Part shown: positions 29,765 through 37,868 of the stretch, one piece after another
Layout: the number at the start of each line of letters is the position of its first letter
Numbering within the stretch: the stretch's first letter is position 1
DNA from: Betaproteobacteria bacterium
Lineage (GTDB): Bacteria; Pseudomonadota; Gammaproteobacteria; Burkholderiales; Burkholderiaceae_C
Length of the DNA: 64,000 bases
Direction: 5' to 3'
Assembly (NCBI GenBank): GCA_025356445.1
Contig: JANXSZ010000001.1
Coordinates: 104,559-168,558, forward strand
Position numbers and translations under genes: made by a program
The notes under the pieces: model-generated
Database searches by the model: none
The model's input: only the letters and a program-made list of their open reading frames with translations
Told to the model about the DNA's origin: nothing

Positions 29765-30723
29765 GCGCCTTGCCTTCAACCCTTTGGGCCGAACCCACCG
29801 CCCCACTCACCGACGCCGCCCCTGAGCGCGTCAAAATTGAGCGTGAAACCCACAAGCTTGAAAAACGCCTGTGCCGCCAAATGGGCCAAGCTATCGTTGA
29901 CTTCAACATGATCGAGCAAGGCGACAAGGTCATGGTGTGCATGTCGGGGGGCAAAGACAGCTACGGCATGCTGGACATCTTGCTGAAAATGCAGGCCCGT
30001 GCACCGATTGATTTCAGCATCATCGCCGTCAACCTCGATCAAAAGCAGCCTGACTTCCCTGAGCACATCCTGCCAGCCTATTTGACGCAAATCGGAGTGC
30101 CGTTCCACATCGAGAACCAGGACACCTATTCCATCGTCAAAGACAAAATCGAACCCGGTAAAACCATGTGCAGCCTGTGCAGCCGTTTGCGCCGGGGCAT
30201 TTTGTACCGGGTGGCGGATGAATTGGGCGCTACCAAAATCGCGCTGGGCCACCACCGCGATGACATGCTGCAAACCTTCTTTTTGAACATGTTCTTTGGT
30301 GGCAAGCTCAAAGGGATGCCAGCCAAGCTGGTCAGCGACGACGGTAAACACATCGTGATTCGCCCGCTGGCTTACGCCGCCGAGAAAGACCTCGCGCGCT
30401 GGGCCACACACAAGCAATTCCCCATCATCCCCTGCACGCTGTGTGGCAGCCAGGAAAACCTGCAACGCAAACAAGTAGCGGCCATGCTCCACGAGTGGGA
30501 ACGAAAGCACCCGGGCCGGGTCGAAAGCATGTTCACGGCCTTGCAAAACGTGGTGCCTTCGCATTTGATGGACGGTACACGCTACGACTTCAAAGGCCTG
30601 AAAACCACCGGCATCGCCAGCGAAGACGGAGACAAAGCGTTCGATGCGCCCGAGTTTCCTGCGGCCTTCGGGGGTTTTGCAGGTTTGCCCAGTCTGCAAG
30701 TGATTAATTTGCACAACGAATAG
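29761..30723 (+). CDS. ttcA: tRNA 2-thiocytidine(32) synthetase
   Basis: A 320-residue enzyme that thiolates cytidine 32 of certain tRNAs. The PP-loop SGGKDS (62-67) binds ATP. CSLC (Cys137, Cys140) and Cys225 in PCTLC are the 4Fe-4S cluster and sulfur-relay cysteines. [11 protein letters not shown] and ERKHPGR are conserved. The start is fixed by overlap with the preceding ribbon-helix-helix gene. Confidence 0.96.
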   Translation: MSALPSTLWAEPTAPLTDAAPERVKIERETHKLEKRLCRQMGQAIVDFNMIEQGDKVMVCMSGGKDSYGMLDILLKMQARAPIDFSIIAVNLDQKQPDFPEHILPAYLTQIGVPFHIENQDTYSIVKDKIEPGKTMCSLCSRLRRGILYRVADELGATKIALGHHRDDMLQTFFLNMFFGGKLKGMPAKLVSDDGKHIVIRPLAYAAEKDLARWATHKQFPIIPCTLCGSQENLQRKQVAAMLHEWERKHPGRVESMFTALQNVVPSHLMDGTRYDFKGLKTTGIASEDGDKAFDAPEFPAAFGGFAGLPSLQVINLHNE

Positions 30724-30746
30724 CCACAAAAAGGAGCACAGCGCTT

Positions 30747-31445
30747 ATGAAATCAGCACGTTACGCTATGGTTTTTACAGTATCTATCGGCATACTGCTG
30801 CTCAGTGGTTGCGCCGCCATGAACCAATTGGGCAGCGATGTGCAAACCCAGTCCAGCCTGAAGTCCCTGCCTGTGGCGGGCTACCGGTTTGAGCGCCTGC
30901 CTTCGCAGCAAGCGCCTGAATTTGCGCAAAACCAGTCGGCGCTTGAAGCCATGGCCGAGAGAGCGCTGACGCTGGTGGGCCTGAAGCGGAATGACGTTAA
31001 GCCAGGGTACAGCGTGCTGGTGAGCGCACGGGTGCAGCGCGATCTGCGCTCGTCAGCGTGGGATGACCCGTTTTACGGCGCTGGCCGGTTCAATGTGGGC
31101 TATGGCAGCGGTTTCACCAACGTGCGCGGTCGCTCTGGCTTTCGAGGGGGCATCTACTTTGGCGGTGGCGGCTACTACCCACGCTATGACCCGCTGCTGC
31201 ACCGCGAAGTGAGTGTGGTGATGCGCGACCTGAGTACCGGCCAGGTGGTGTACGAAACCCAGGCGTTCAACGACAGCCTGTGGACGGACAGCGACGCGGT
31301 GCTGCCGCTGATGTTTGAAGCGGCCGTCAGCGGCTTCCCCACCCCACCCAGTGGGCGGCGTATGGTAAATATCAACGTCACGCCGCCCGTGGCCACCCTC
31401 CCCGCTGCTGCCCCTGCGGCGACACCGGCCCTCGCACCTCTCTGA
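30747..31445 (+). CDS. DUF4136 family lipoprotein
   Basis: A 232-residue exported lipoprotein with a lipobox LLSGC at Cys22. After the leader it shows the DUF4136 features YRFERLP, a Gly-rich stretch (FGGGGYYPRYDP) and VVMRDLSTGQVVYET. The last 30 residues are Ala/Pro-rich. The function of the family is unknown. It probably belongs to the same transcript as ttcA (23-bp gap, with AAGGAG before the ATG). Confidence 0.85.
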   Translation: MKSARYAMVFTVSIGILLLSGCAAMNQLGSDVQTQSSLKSLPVAGYRFERLPSQQAPEFAQNQSALEAMAERALTLVGLKRNDVKPGYSVLVSARVQRDLRSSAWDDPFYGAGRFNVGYGSGFTNVRGRSGFRGGIYFGGGGYYPRYDPLLHREVSVVMRDLSTGQVVYETQAFNDSLWTDSDAVLPLMFEAAVSGFPTPPSGRRMVNINVTPPVATLPAAAPAATPALAPL

Positions 31446-31447
31446 GT

Positions 31448-32104
31448 GTGGAGGCCACCCGCATCATCGCCGTGCGCCACGGCGAAACCGCCTGGAATGT
31501 GGATACACGCATTCAGGGCTTTTTGGACATCGCGCTGAACGACACAGGCCGCTGGCAAGCCCATCGCCTGGCCTTGGCCCTGGCAGGCGAGCAACTCGAC
31601 GCCCTCTACGCCAGCGACCTCTGGCGCGCCTACGACACAGCGCTGTCCATCTCTAACGCCACCGGACTGCCCATCACCACAAATGAAGGTCTGCGGGAAC
31701 GAGGCTTTGGCGAATTTGAAGGAAAAACCTTCACCGAAATAGAAACCCTCTGGCCCGACAAAGCCTTGAAATGGCGTAAGCGCATCCCTGATTTCGCACC
31801 CGAGGGTGGCGAATCATTGCTACAGTTTAGAGAGCGCATACTGGCCACCGTGTCAGCGTTGGCAGCACAAAACACCGGTAAACAAATCGTCATCGCCAGC
31901 CATGGCGGTGCCATGGACGTGCTCTACCGCGCGGCCACCGGCCAAGACCTGCAAGCGCCACGCACTTGGCAACTGGGCAATGCCGCGATCAACCGCCTGT
32001 TGTGGACACCGGGCAGTGAACCGCACGGTCTCTTCACGTTGGTCGGTTGGGCGGACAGTTTTCATTTGGATGAGAACACGGCGCTGGACGAATCCACGGC
32101 GTAA
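31448..32104 (+). CDS. Histidine phosphatase superfamily protein
   Basis: A 218-residue phosphoglycerate-mutase-fold protein. The catalytic motif VRHGETAWN near the N-terminus, the acidic LRERGFGEFEG with its Glu, and the second histidine in IASHGGAM are present. Members hydrolyse phosphate monoesters, and some act on alpha-ribazole phosphate or sugar phosphates. The start is a GTG 2 bp after the lipoprotein stop. Substrate not known. Confidence 0.85.
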   Translation: MEATRIIAVRHGETAWNVDTRIQGFLDIALNDTGRWQAHRLALALAGEQLDALYASDLWRAYDTALSISNATGLPITTNEGLRERGFGEFEGKTFTEIETLWPDKALKWRKRIPDFAPEGGESLLQFRERILATVSALAAQNTGKQIVIASHGGAMDVLYRAATGQDLQAPRTWQLGNAAINRLLWTPGSEPHGLFTLVGWADSFHLDENTALDESTA

Positions 32105-32144
32105 CCGCACGGGATTCGACAGGCAAGGAAGCCAGAAACAGCAA

Positions 32145-32177
32145 GGGCGGTAACAGGCTTGTCACCCGTTACCGCCC
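32145..32177. terminator. Hairpin between convergent genes
   Basis: The arms GGGCGGTAAC (32145-32154) and GTTACCGCCC (32168-32177) are perfect over 10 bp with a 13-nt loop. It lies between the phosphatase gene and the convergent aquaporin gene. There is no uridine run, so it is either a rho-dependent pause or an mRNA end protector. Confidence 0.5.
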
Positions 32178-32228
32178 CGCCTACCTCGGCTCCCTGGCCT
32201 CCCGCGCTTTTTGTTGCTGTCAAATTCT

Positions 32229-32912
32229 TCAGTCTTCCTGACCGACCACCTTGTAGGCCAAAGCACCGATCACCGCACCCACGATGGGGGCCACCCAGAA
32301 CAACCACACCTGCTGCAACGCCCAAGCGTCAGCAAACACAGCCACGCCCAAGCTGCGCGCGGGGTTGACCGAGGTGTTGGTGACGGGAATGCTGACCAGG
32401 TGGATCAGCGTCAGGCACAAGCCGATGGCCAAGGGTGCAAAACCTGCGGGTGCGCGTTTGCCGGTGGAGCCCATGATGACGAACAGGAACACAGCCGTCA
32501 TGACGATTTCACAGACCAACGCCGCCATCATCGAATAGCCGCCTGGGGAATGCTCGCCAAAGCCGTTAGAAGCAAAACCACCAGCCACGAAGCCCGCTTT
32601 GCCACTGGCAATCAGGTACAGCACACCAGCGCCCAAGATGCCGCCAATCACTTGCGACACGATGTAGGGCAGCAGGTCTTTGGCAGGAAAACGTCCGCCC
32701 GCCCACAGGCCCACTGAGACGGCAGGGTTCAAATGGCAACCAGAAATCGGGCCAATAGTGTAGGCCATGGTGACCACCGTCAGGCCAAACGCCAGCGACA
32801 CGCCGTGCAGGCCAATACCCACGCCAGGGAACGCAGCGGCCAACACGGCGCTGCCGCACCCGCCCAGCACCAACCAGAAAGTGCCAATAATTTCAGCGAT
32901 GTATTTGTTCAT
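32229..32912 (-). CDS. aqpZ: Aquaporin Z
   Basis: A 227-residue inner-membrane water channel with six predicted transmembrane helices and two half-helices carrying the NPA motifs (HLNPAVS and SVNPARS). The Arg after the second NPA and the Cys/His filter neighbourhood ([16 protein letters not shown]) are AqpZ-like rather than GlpF-like. ATG 32912 is used; a GTG directly before it is possible. It stands alone and faces the acyl-CoA dehydrogenase operon. Confidence 0.94.
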   Translation of the reverse strand: MNKYIAEIIGTFWLVLGGCGSAVLAAAFPGVGIGLHGVSLAFGLTVVTMAYTIGPISGCHLNPAVSVGLWAGGRFPAKDLLPYIVSQVIGGILGAGVLYLIASGKAGFVAGGFASNGFGEHSPGGYSMMAALVCEIVMTAVFLFVIMGSTGKRAPAGFAPLAIGLCLTLIHLVSIPVTNTSVNPARSLGVAVFADAWALQQVWLFWVAPIVGAVIGALAYKVVGQED

Positions 32913-33021
32913 CACAAACCTTTCGTAAATAAAACAGACCGACTGCTGTTTGCACCACAGTTTTCTCTAACCTCAGTGTTGAGGTGGCGCGATTTTGCGT
33001 TTGAATAATGACAAGATGCCC

Positions 33022-33199
33022 GTTCACGCACCAGCCAAATTGGCGTTGTGTGAACTTATTGGGCATTCATCAGTCAGAGCGGCTTCATTTTTTGCGGATA
33101 CCCCTTTGCCGTGGACGGACTGCACCCCAATGGCAGCGTGAAAAGACGTGAATATTGCCATTTGTCGCAACACGGACAGCGGCAATCGCACGATCGTGC
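33022..33199. promoter_or_regulatory. Palindromes in the gap upstream of the acyl-CoA dehydrogenase operon
   Basis: The 318-bp gap (32913-33230) holds no gene. It has a long imperfect inverted repeat at 33022-33055, with GTTCAC/GTGAAC ends round a GCCAAATTGGC centre, and a perfect 12-bp palindrome GCACGATCGTGC at 33188-33199, 31 bp before the pimC start. The second is well placed to be a repressor site for the operon. No regulator is encoded beside it. Confidence 0.45.
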
Positions 33200-33230
33200 T
33201 AGAAACTGGGATTCTCTGGAGACATATTTT

Positions 33231-34430
33231 ATGGATTTGGCCTTTACCCCTGAAGAACAGCAGTTTCGCGAAGACATCCGTGCTTGGGTTCACGCGAACT
33301 TGCCTGCTGATATTTCGCACAAAGTGCATAACTCGCTCCACCTCAGCCGCGACGACATGCAGCGCTGGGCCAAGATTTTGGGCAAAAAGGGCTGGCTGGG
33401 CCACGGCTGGCCCAAGCAGTTTGGCGGGCCGGGTTGGAACGCCATCCAAAAACACCTGTTTGAAGAAGAATGCGCCCTCGCCGGCGCGCCTCGCGTCATC
33501 CCCTTTGGCCCGGTGATGGTGGCCCCGGTCATCATGGCGTTTGGCAGCCCTGCGCAGCAAGAGCGCCACCTGCCCGGTATCGCCAGCGGTGAAGTCTGGT
33601 GGAGCCAGGGCTACAGCGAACCCGGCTCAGGCTCGGATTTGGCATCGCTCAAAACCCGCGCCGAGCGCGTGGGCGACAAGTACATCGTCAATGGCCAAAA
33701 AACCTGGACGACGCTGGGCCAGTACGGCGAGTGGATTTTCTGCCTGGTGCGCACCAGCACCGAAGGCAAACCCCAAACCGGCATCAGCTTTTTGCTGATC
33801 GACATGAAGAGCCCCGGCGTCAGCGTGCGCCCCATCATCATGCTCGACGGTGGCCATGAGGTGAATGAAGTCTGGTTTGACAACGTGGAAGTGCCCGTTG
33901 AAAACCTGGTCGGCGAAGAAAACAAGGGCTGGACTTACGCCAAGCATTTGCTCAGCCATGAACGCACCAACATCGCCGATGCCAACCGCGCCAAACGCGA
34001 GTTGGAACGCCTCAAACGCATCGCCAAAGCCGAAGGCGTGTACGACCCCGCTACTGGAGGCGCCACCGCCGCCCGCTTCCGCGATGAAATCGCTAAATTA
34101 GAAGTGGACGTGATCGCTCTGGAAATGCTGGTGCTGCGTGTGTTGTCGGCTGAAAAGACCGGTAAAAACTCGCTGGACATTGCAGGCTTGCTCAAAATTC
34201 GCGGCAGCGAAATCCAGCAGCGCTACACGGAACTGATGATGCTCGCAGCCGGCCCCTACAGCCTGCCGTTCATCAAGGAAGCGATGGAGGCCGGTTGGCA
34301 AGGCGATTACGTGGGTGCAGCCACCAGCGCACCACTGGCGTCCACCTACTTCAACATGCGCAAGACCACCATTTACGGTGGATCGAACGAAGTGCAACGC
34401 AACATCGTCGCGCAGACGGTGCTCGGTTAA
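33231..34430 (+). CDS. Acyl-CoA dehydrogenase, pimeloyl-CoA dehydrogenase large-subunit (PimC)-like
   Basis: A 399-residue FAD enzyme. QGYSEPGSGSDLASL is the flavin/substrate loop, GQKTWTTLGQ follows, and KTTIYGGSNEVQRN is the C-terminal acyl-CoA-dehydrogenase signature. With the shorter partner encoded 30 bp downstream it resembles the two-subunit pimeloyl-CoA dehydrogenases of Rhodopseudomonas and many Comamonadaceae, acting in dicarboxylic acid or benzoate-related beta-oxidation. The substrate is inferred. TCTGGAGACA before ATG 33231 fixes the start. Confidence 0.85.
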   Translation: MDLAFTPEEQQFREDIRAWVHANLPADISHKVHNSLHLSRDDMQRWAKILGKKGWLGHGWPKQFGGPGWNAIQKHLFEEECALAGAPRVIPFGPVMVAPVIMAFGSPAQQERHLPGIASGEVWWSQGYSEPGSGSDLASLKTRAERVGDKYIVNGQKTWTTLGQYGEWIFCLVRTSTEGKPQTGISFLLIDMKSPGVSVRPIIMLDGGHEVNEVWFDNVEVPVENLVGEENKGWTYAKHLLSHERTNIADANRAKRELERLKRIAKAEGVYDPATGGATAARFRDEIAKLEVDVIALEMLVLRVLSAEKTGKNSLDIAGLLKIRGSEIQQRYTELMMLAAGPYSLPFIKEAMEAGWQGDYVGAATSAPLASTYFNMRKTTIYGGSNEVQRNIVAQTVLG

Positions 34431-34460
34431 TCAAAAACTACAGAAGTACAGGAGATCACC

Positions 34461-35576
34461 ATGGATTTTGACTTTTCCGACGACCAAGAACAATTGCGCG
34501 ACGCCGTTCGCAAATGGGTGGACAAAGGCTACAGCTTTGAGCGCCGCACCGCTGCCGTCAAAGCCGGTGGCTTCGACCGCGCCGCTTACACCGAGCTGGC
34601 CGAACTGGGCCTGACCGGCCTCTACATCGCCGAAGACGATGGCGGCATGGGCATGGGCCCCACCGAAGGCATGGTGGTGATGGAAGAGCTGGGGCGCGGC
34701 ATGGTGCTGGAGCCGTTGGCCCAAACGCTGATCGCCGCAGCCGTGCTCAGCGGCTACGCCAGCGCCGCCGTCAAAGCCGCTTGGCTGCCCAAAATTTCCA
34801 GCGGCGAAGCGCTGGTCGTTCTGGCCCATCAAGAGCAAGCCGCCCGCTATCATTTGGAGGTTTGCAAGGCAAATGCAGTGGCAACTGGCGATGAATGGGC
34901 ATTGACCGCTACCAAAAGCATAGTGCCCGCAGGCGATCAGGCCGATGCCTTCCTGGTGCCCGCCATGGTCAACAACACGCAAGCACTGTTCTTGGTTGAG
35001 CGCAGCGCTACGGGCGTGACCACCCGGGGCTACGTCACCCAAGACGGCAGCCGTGCCGCTGAAGTGACGCTCGCTAACACGCCAGCCACCCTGGTCACAC
35101 TGGACGGTTTGGCTGCGCTGGAACACGCGGTAGACATCGGCATCGCCTGCGCCTGCGCCGAAGCCGTCGGCGTGATGGACAAAACGATGGCGCTTACCGC
35201 TGATTACATGAACACGCGCAAGCAGTTCAACGTCGTCATCAGCAGCTTCCAGGCTTTGCGCCACCGCATGGCTGACATGAAGATGCAGCTGGAATTGGGC
35301 CGCTCAATGAGCTTTTACGCCTGCCTCAAACTCAATGCCCCCGCCGATGAGCGCCGCCGCGCCATGGCTCGCGCCAAGTACCAACTGGGCAATTCGATGC
35401 GCTATGTGGGCCAGCAATCGGTGCAGCTGCACGGCGGCATCGGCGTGACCGACGAGTACATCGGCAGCCATTACTTCAAGAAATTGACGCAACTGGAAAT
35501 GACTTACGGTGACACACTGCACCACCTGGGTGAGGTGTCAGAGCGGATGCAAGACACCGCAGGGGTGTTTGCTTAA
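34461..35576 (+). CDS. Acyl-CoA dehydrogenase, pimeloyl-CoA dehydrogenase small-subunit (PimD)-like
   Basis: A 371-residue acyl-CoA dehydrogenase homologue. It starts MDFDFSDDQEQLRDAV and shows the N-terminal helical domain, the degenerate middle domain and the C-terminal AKYQLGNSMRYVGQQSVQLHGGIGVTDE region in which QLHGGIGVT is the family pattern. It lacks the catalytic-Glu signature of the large subunit, as expected for PimD. CAGGAGATCACC precedes ATG 34461. It ends just before a terminator. Confidence 0.83.
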   Translation: MDFDFSDDQEQLRDAVRKWVDKGYSFERRTAAVKAGGFDRAAYTELAELGLTGLYIAEDDGGMGMGPTEGMVVMEELGRGMVLEPLAQTLIAAAVLSGYASAAVKAAWLPKISSGEALVVLAHQEQAARYHLEVCKANAVATGDEWALTATKSIVPAGDQADAFLVPAMVNNTQALFLVERSATGVTTRGYVTQDGSRAAEVTLANTPATLVTLDGLAALEHAVDIGIACACAEAVGVMDKTMALTADYMNTRKQFNVVISSFQALRHRMADMKMQLELGRSMSFYACLKLNAPADERRRAMARAKYQLGNSMRYVGQQSVQLHGGIGVTDEYIGSHYFKKLTQLEMTYGDTLHHLGEVSERMQDTAGVFA

Positions 35577-35587
35577 CCAAGGCAACC

Positions 35588-35641
35588 GCTACTTTTTAGA
35601 TAGCACTCTACGCCCACTACGCTTGCTCTGGTGGGCGTTTT
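35588..35641 (+). repeat. Dispersed repeat copy forming the pimD terminator
   Basis: GCTACTTTTTAGATAGC (35588-35604) is the palindromic core, followed by ACGCCCAC (35610-35617) and GTGGGCGT (35631-35638) arms and TTTTA. The second hairpin with its T run is a plausible rho-independent terminator for the pimCD operon, so the repeat appears to have been taken up as the terminator. Confidence 0.6.
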
Positions 35642-35659
35642 ACCTTGTAAAGGACGATC

Positions 35660-37087
35660 ATGATGCACCGCAGAACGCTTTTGAGACTCACCGTGAACAG
35701 CACCTTGTTAGCCAGCATGGCTACGGCTTTGCTGCTGAGCGCTTGCGCTACCCCACCGAGCACCTCGCTGGAAGCCGCCCCACCCATCGTGTTCGTCCAC
35801 GGCAACGGTGACACCGCCGCGCTCTGGCAAACCACCGCGTGGCGCTTTGAGAGCCAAGGCTGGCCGCGCGCACGCCTGATCGCCATCGACGTGCCCTACC
35901 CCATCTCTCGCGATGACGACACCAAAGCACAGCCCGGTCGCACCTCAGCCGCCGAGAACATGGCCTACCTCAAAGCCGAGGTCGAGCGTGTGCTTGCAGC
36001 CACCGGTGCCAAGCAGGTCGTGCTGATGGGCAACTCACGCGGCGGCAACGCCATCCGCAGCTACATTCAAAACGGTGGCGGCGACAAGACCGTCAGCCAT
36101 GCCATTTTGGGCGGCACACCGAACCACGGCGTGTGGGCCATCAAAGGGTTCAGAGAGGGCAATGAATTCGCAGGCACAGGCCCGTTTTTGACCGCCTTGA
36201 ACGCGCCCAAGAACGCGGCAGGCGACGAAGTCATTGGCCCCGTCAAATGGATGACGGTGCGCTCCGACGACAACGACAAATATGCCCAACCCGATGGGGT
36301 ATGGATAGGCGCGAAAGGCACGGCCACCCAGGTGACCGCCGCCGGGCCAGAGCTGAAAGGCGCACTGAACGTGGTGATCCCTCGCATCGACCACCGCGAA
36401 ACCTCGTATTCCCCTGCGGCGTTTGCCGCCAGCTACCGCTTTATCACCGGCAAAATGCCGAAAACCACAGCGGACGCTTCCGGTGTGACCGAAGAAAGCG
36501 ACATCGTCCTCAGCGGCAAAATCACGGGTCTGGGTGTTAAGTCTGATGACCCTAGCACTGGCAACTTCAGTAATAACGTGCCTGTACCCGGTGCGCAGCT
36601 TGCGGTGTACGTGACCGATGCGGCCACCGGCGAGCGTGTGGGGCCTGCCGCTTACTTAAAAACAGTAGCAGCCGATGGCGTCTGGGGGCCATTTGCAGCA
36701 CAACCCAAGCTACGCTATGAGTTCGCCATCACCGCACTCGGTTACGCCACCACCCACATTTACCGCAGCCCCTTCCCTCGTGGCAGCAATCTGGTGCATC
36801 TGCGGGCTGAGCGCATCGCCGACACCGACAAAGACGCCCAAGCCATCATCCATTTCGCCAGGCCACGGGGCTACTTTGACGCCCAGCGTGACACCTTGAA
36901 CTTTGACGGCCAAACCCCACCACCCGGTGTGCCCGCCACGGGGACAGCGGGCGTGGCCAGCTCCAAACTCAAACTCGCTTCATGGCAAGACCGTGCCATC
37001 GCCGCAGAATTCAACGGAGAACGGGTCATTGGGCATACCTGGAGTGCACCGAACCAGCATGTGGTGTGGCTGGAGATCACGCAGTAA
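35660..37087 (+). CDS. Lipoprotein alpha/beta hydrolase with C-terminal extension
   Basis: A 475-residue protein. The N-terminus MMHRRTLLRL with twin Arg and the lipobox LLLSAC (Cys29) indicate an exported lipoprotein. The hydrolase domain has the VFVHGNG oxyanion motif, the nucleophile elbow MGNSRGG (Ser126) and PNHGVW. The C-terminal 200 residues are beta-rich (LSGKITGLGV, YVTDAATGERVGP) and unlike a standard lipase. A lipase/esterase or polyester hydrolase is likely, but the substrate is unknown. AAAGGA precedes the start. Confidence 0.75.
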   Translation: MMHRRTLLRLTVNSTLLASMATALLLSACATPPSTSLEAAPPIVFVHGNGDTAALWQTTAWRFESQGWPRARLIAIDVPYPISRDDDTKAQPGRTSAAENMAYLKAEVERVLAATGAKQVVLMGNSRGGNAIRSYIQNGGGDKTVSHAILGGTPNHGVWAIKGFREGNEFAGTGPFLTALNAPKNAAGDEVIGPVKWMTVRSDDNDKYAQPDGVWIGAKGTATQVTAAGPELKGALNVVIPRIDHRETSYSPAAFAASYRFITGKMPKTTADASGVTEESDIVLSGKITGLGVKSDDPSTGNFSNNVPVPGAQLAVYVTDAATGERVGPAAYLKTVAADGVWGPFAAQPKLRYEFAITALGYATTHIYRSPFPRGSNLVHLRAERIADTDKDAQAIIHFARPRGYFDAQRDTLNFDGQTPPPGVPATGTAGVASSKLKLASWQDRAIAAEFNGERVIGHTWSAPNQHVVWLEITQ

Positions 37088-37126
37088 CCGCACCCCACGC
37101 AGTAAACCTGCGGTCCACCACGTTAT

Positions 37127-37816
37127 TCAGTCTGCGATGTACGCCGGATAGCGCGCACAAATCTCATCCAGCGTACCCAACGTGCCCGACAAATGGGTGC
37201 GCAAGGCCTGCCTTGCCGCATCCGCATCGCCACGCTCTATCGCGTCCACGATGCAGCCATGGTCGCGCACCACAGCCTGCGCTTTGCCCTCTGCAGGCAG
37301 GTGCAAGCGGCGCAGGCGGTCGGCATGGCCTGCATTACGGCGCACCAAGGCCCATAAATCAGGTACGCCCGCAGAGGTGTACATGTGCTGGTGAAAGGCG
37401 TGGTCAGCGACAACAAAGGCACTGTAGTTTTCAACGCCCATCACCGCGACTTGGGCCGCAATCAGTGTGCGCAACTGCAGGGTCAGCAGCGCATTGGGCT
37501 TGCTGGCGAGCGTGCCCACCACCTCCAGTTCAATCGACATGCGCAAAAAGTGCGCTTGCTTGGCGGAAGTGATGTTGATCTTGCTGACCACCGTGGCATG
37601 CTGGGGAAAGATATCCACCAAACCCTCTTCGCCCAAGCGCATCAACGCATCACGCACAGGCGTCTGGCTGATGCCGAACTGCTGCGCCAAGGCGTCCCGG
37701 GCCAGTACCGTGCCAGGGGCCATGGTGAGCGTCACGATGGCTTCGCGCAGCTGGTCAAACACCTGGGGAGCGGCAAGGCGGGAACGGTCGAGGCGGCCTT
37801 TTTCTTGAACTTTCAT
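37127..37816 (-). CDS. GntR-family transcriptional regulator, FCD subfamily
   Basis: A 229-residue regulator. The N-terminal winged helix (QVFDQLREAIVTLTMAPG, then QTPVRDALMRL) and an all-helical FCD ligand-binding domain with metal-binding Asp/His (VVADHAFHQHMY and the final VRDHGCIVDAI) are present. FCD regulators sense organic acids. It is divergent from the IlvD/EDD gene, with a perfect palindrome in the 52-bp gap. Probably a repressor of the sugar-acid cluster. Confidence 0.93.
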   Translation of the reverse strand: MKVQEKGRLDRSRLAAPQVFDQLREAIVTLTMAPGTVLARDALAQQFGISQTPVRDALMRLGEEGLVDIFPQHATVVSKINITSAKQAHFLRMSIELEVVGTLASKPNALLTLQLRTLIAAQVAVMGVENYSAFVVADHAFHQHMYTSAGVPDLWALVRRNAGHADRLRRLHLPAEGKAQAVVRDHGCIVDAIERGDADAARQALRTHLSGTLGTLDEICARYPAYIAD

Positions 37817-37838
37817 CACAGGGATTTTCGCATTGACG

Positions 37839-37854
37839 CACTAATATATTAGTG
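37839..37854. promoter_or_regulatory. Operator palindrome for the GntR regulator
   Basis: The perfect 16-bp palindrome CACTAATATATTAGTG lies between the divergent gntR and dehydratase starts (37816 and 37869). Its length, AT-rich centre and place fit a GntR/FCD operator covering both promoters. Confidence 0.7.
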
Positions 37855-37868
37855 TTTTAATTGATTGC

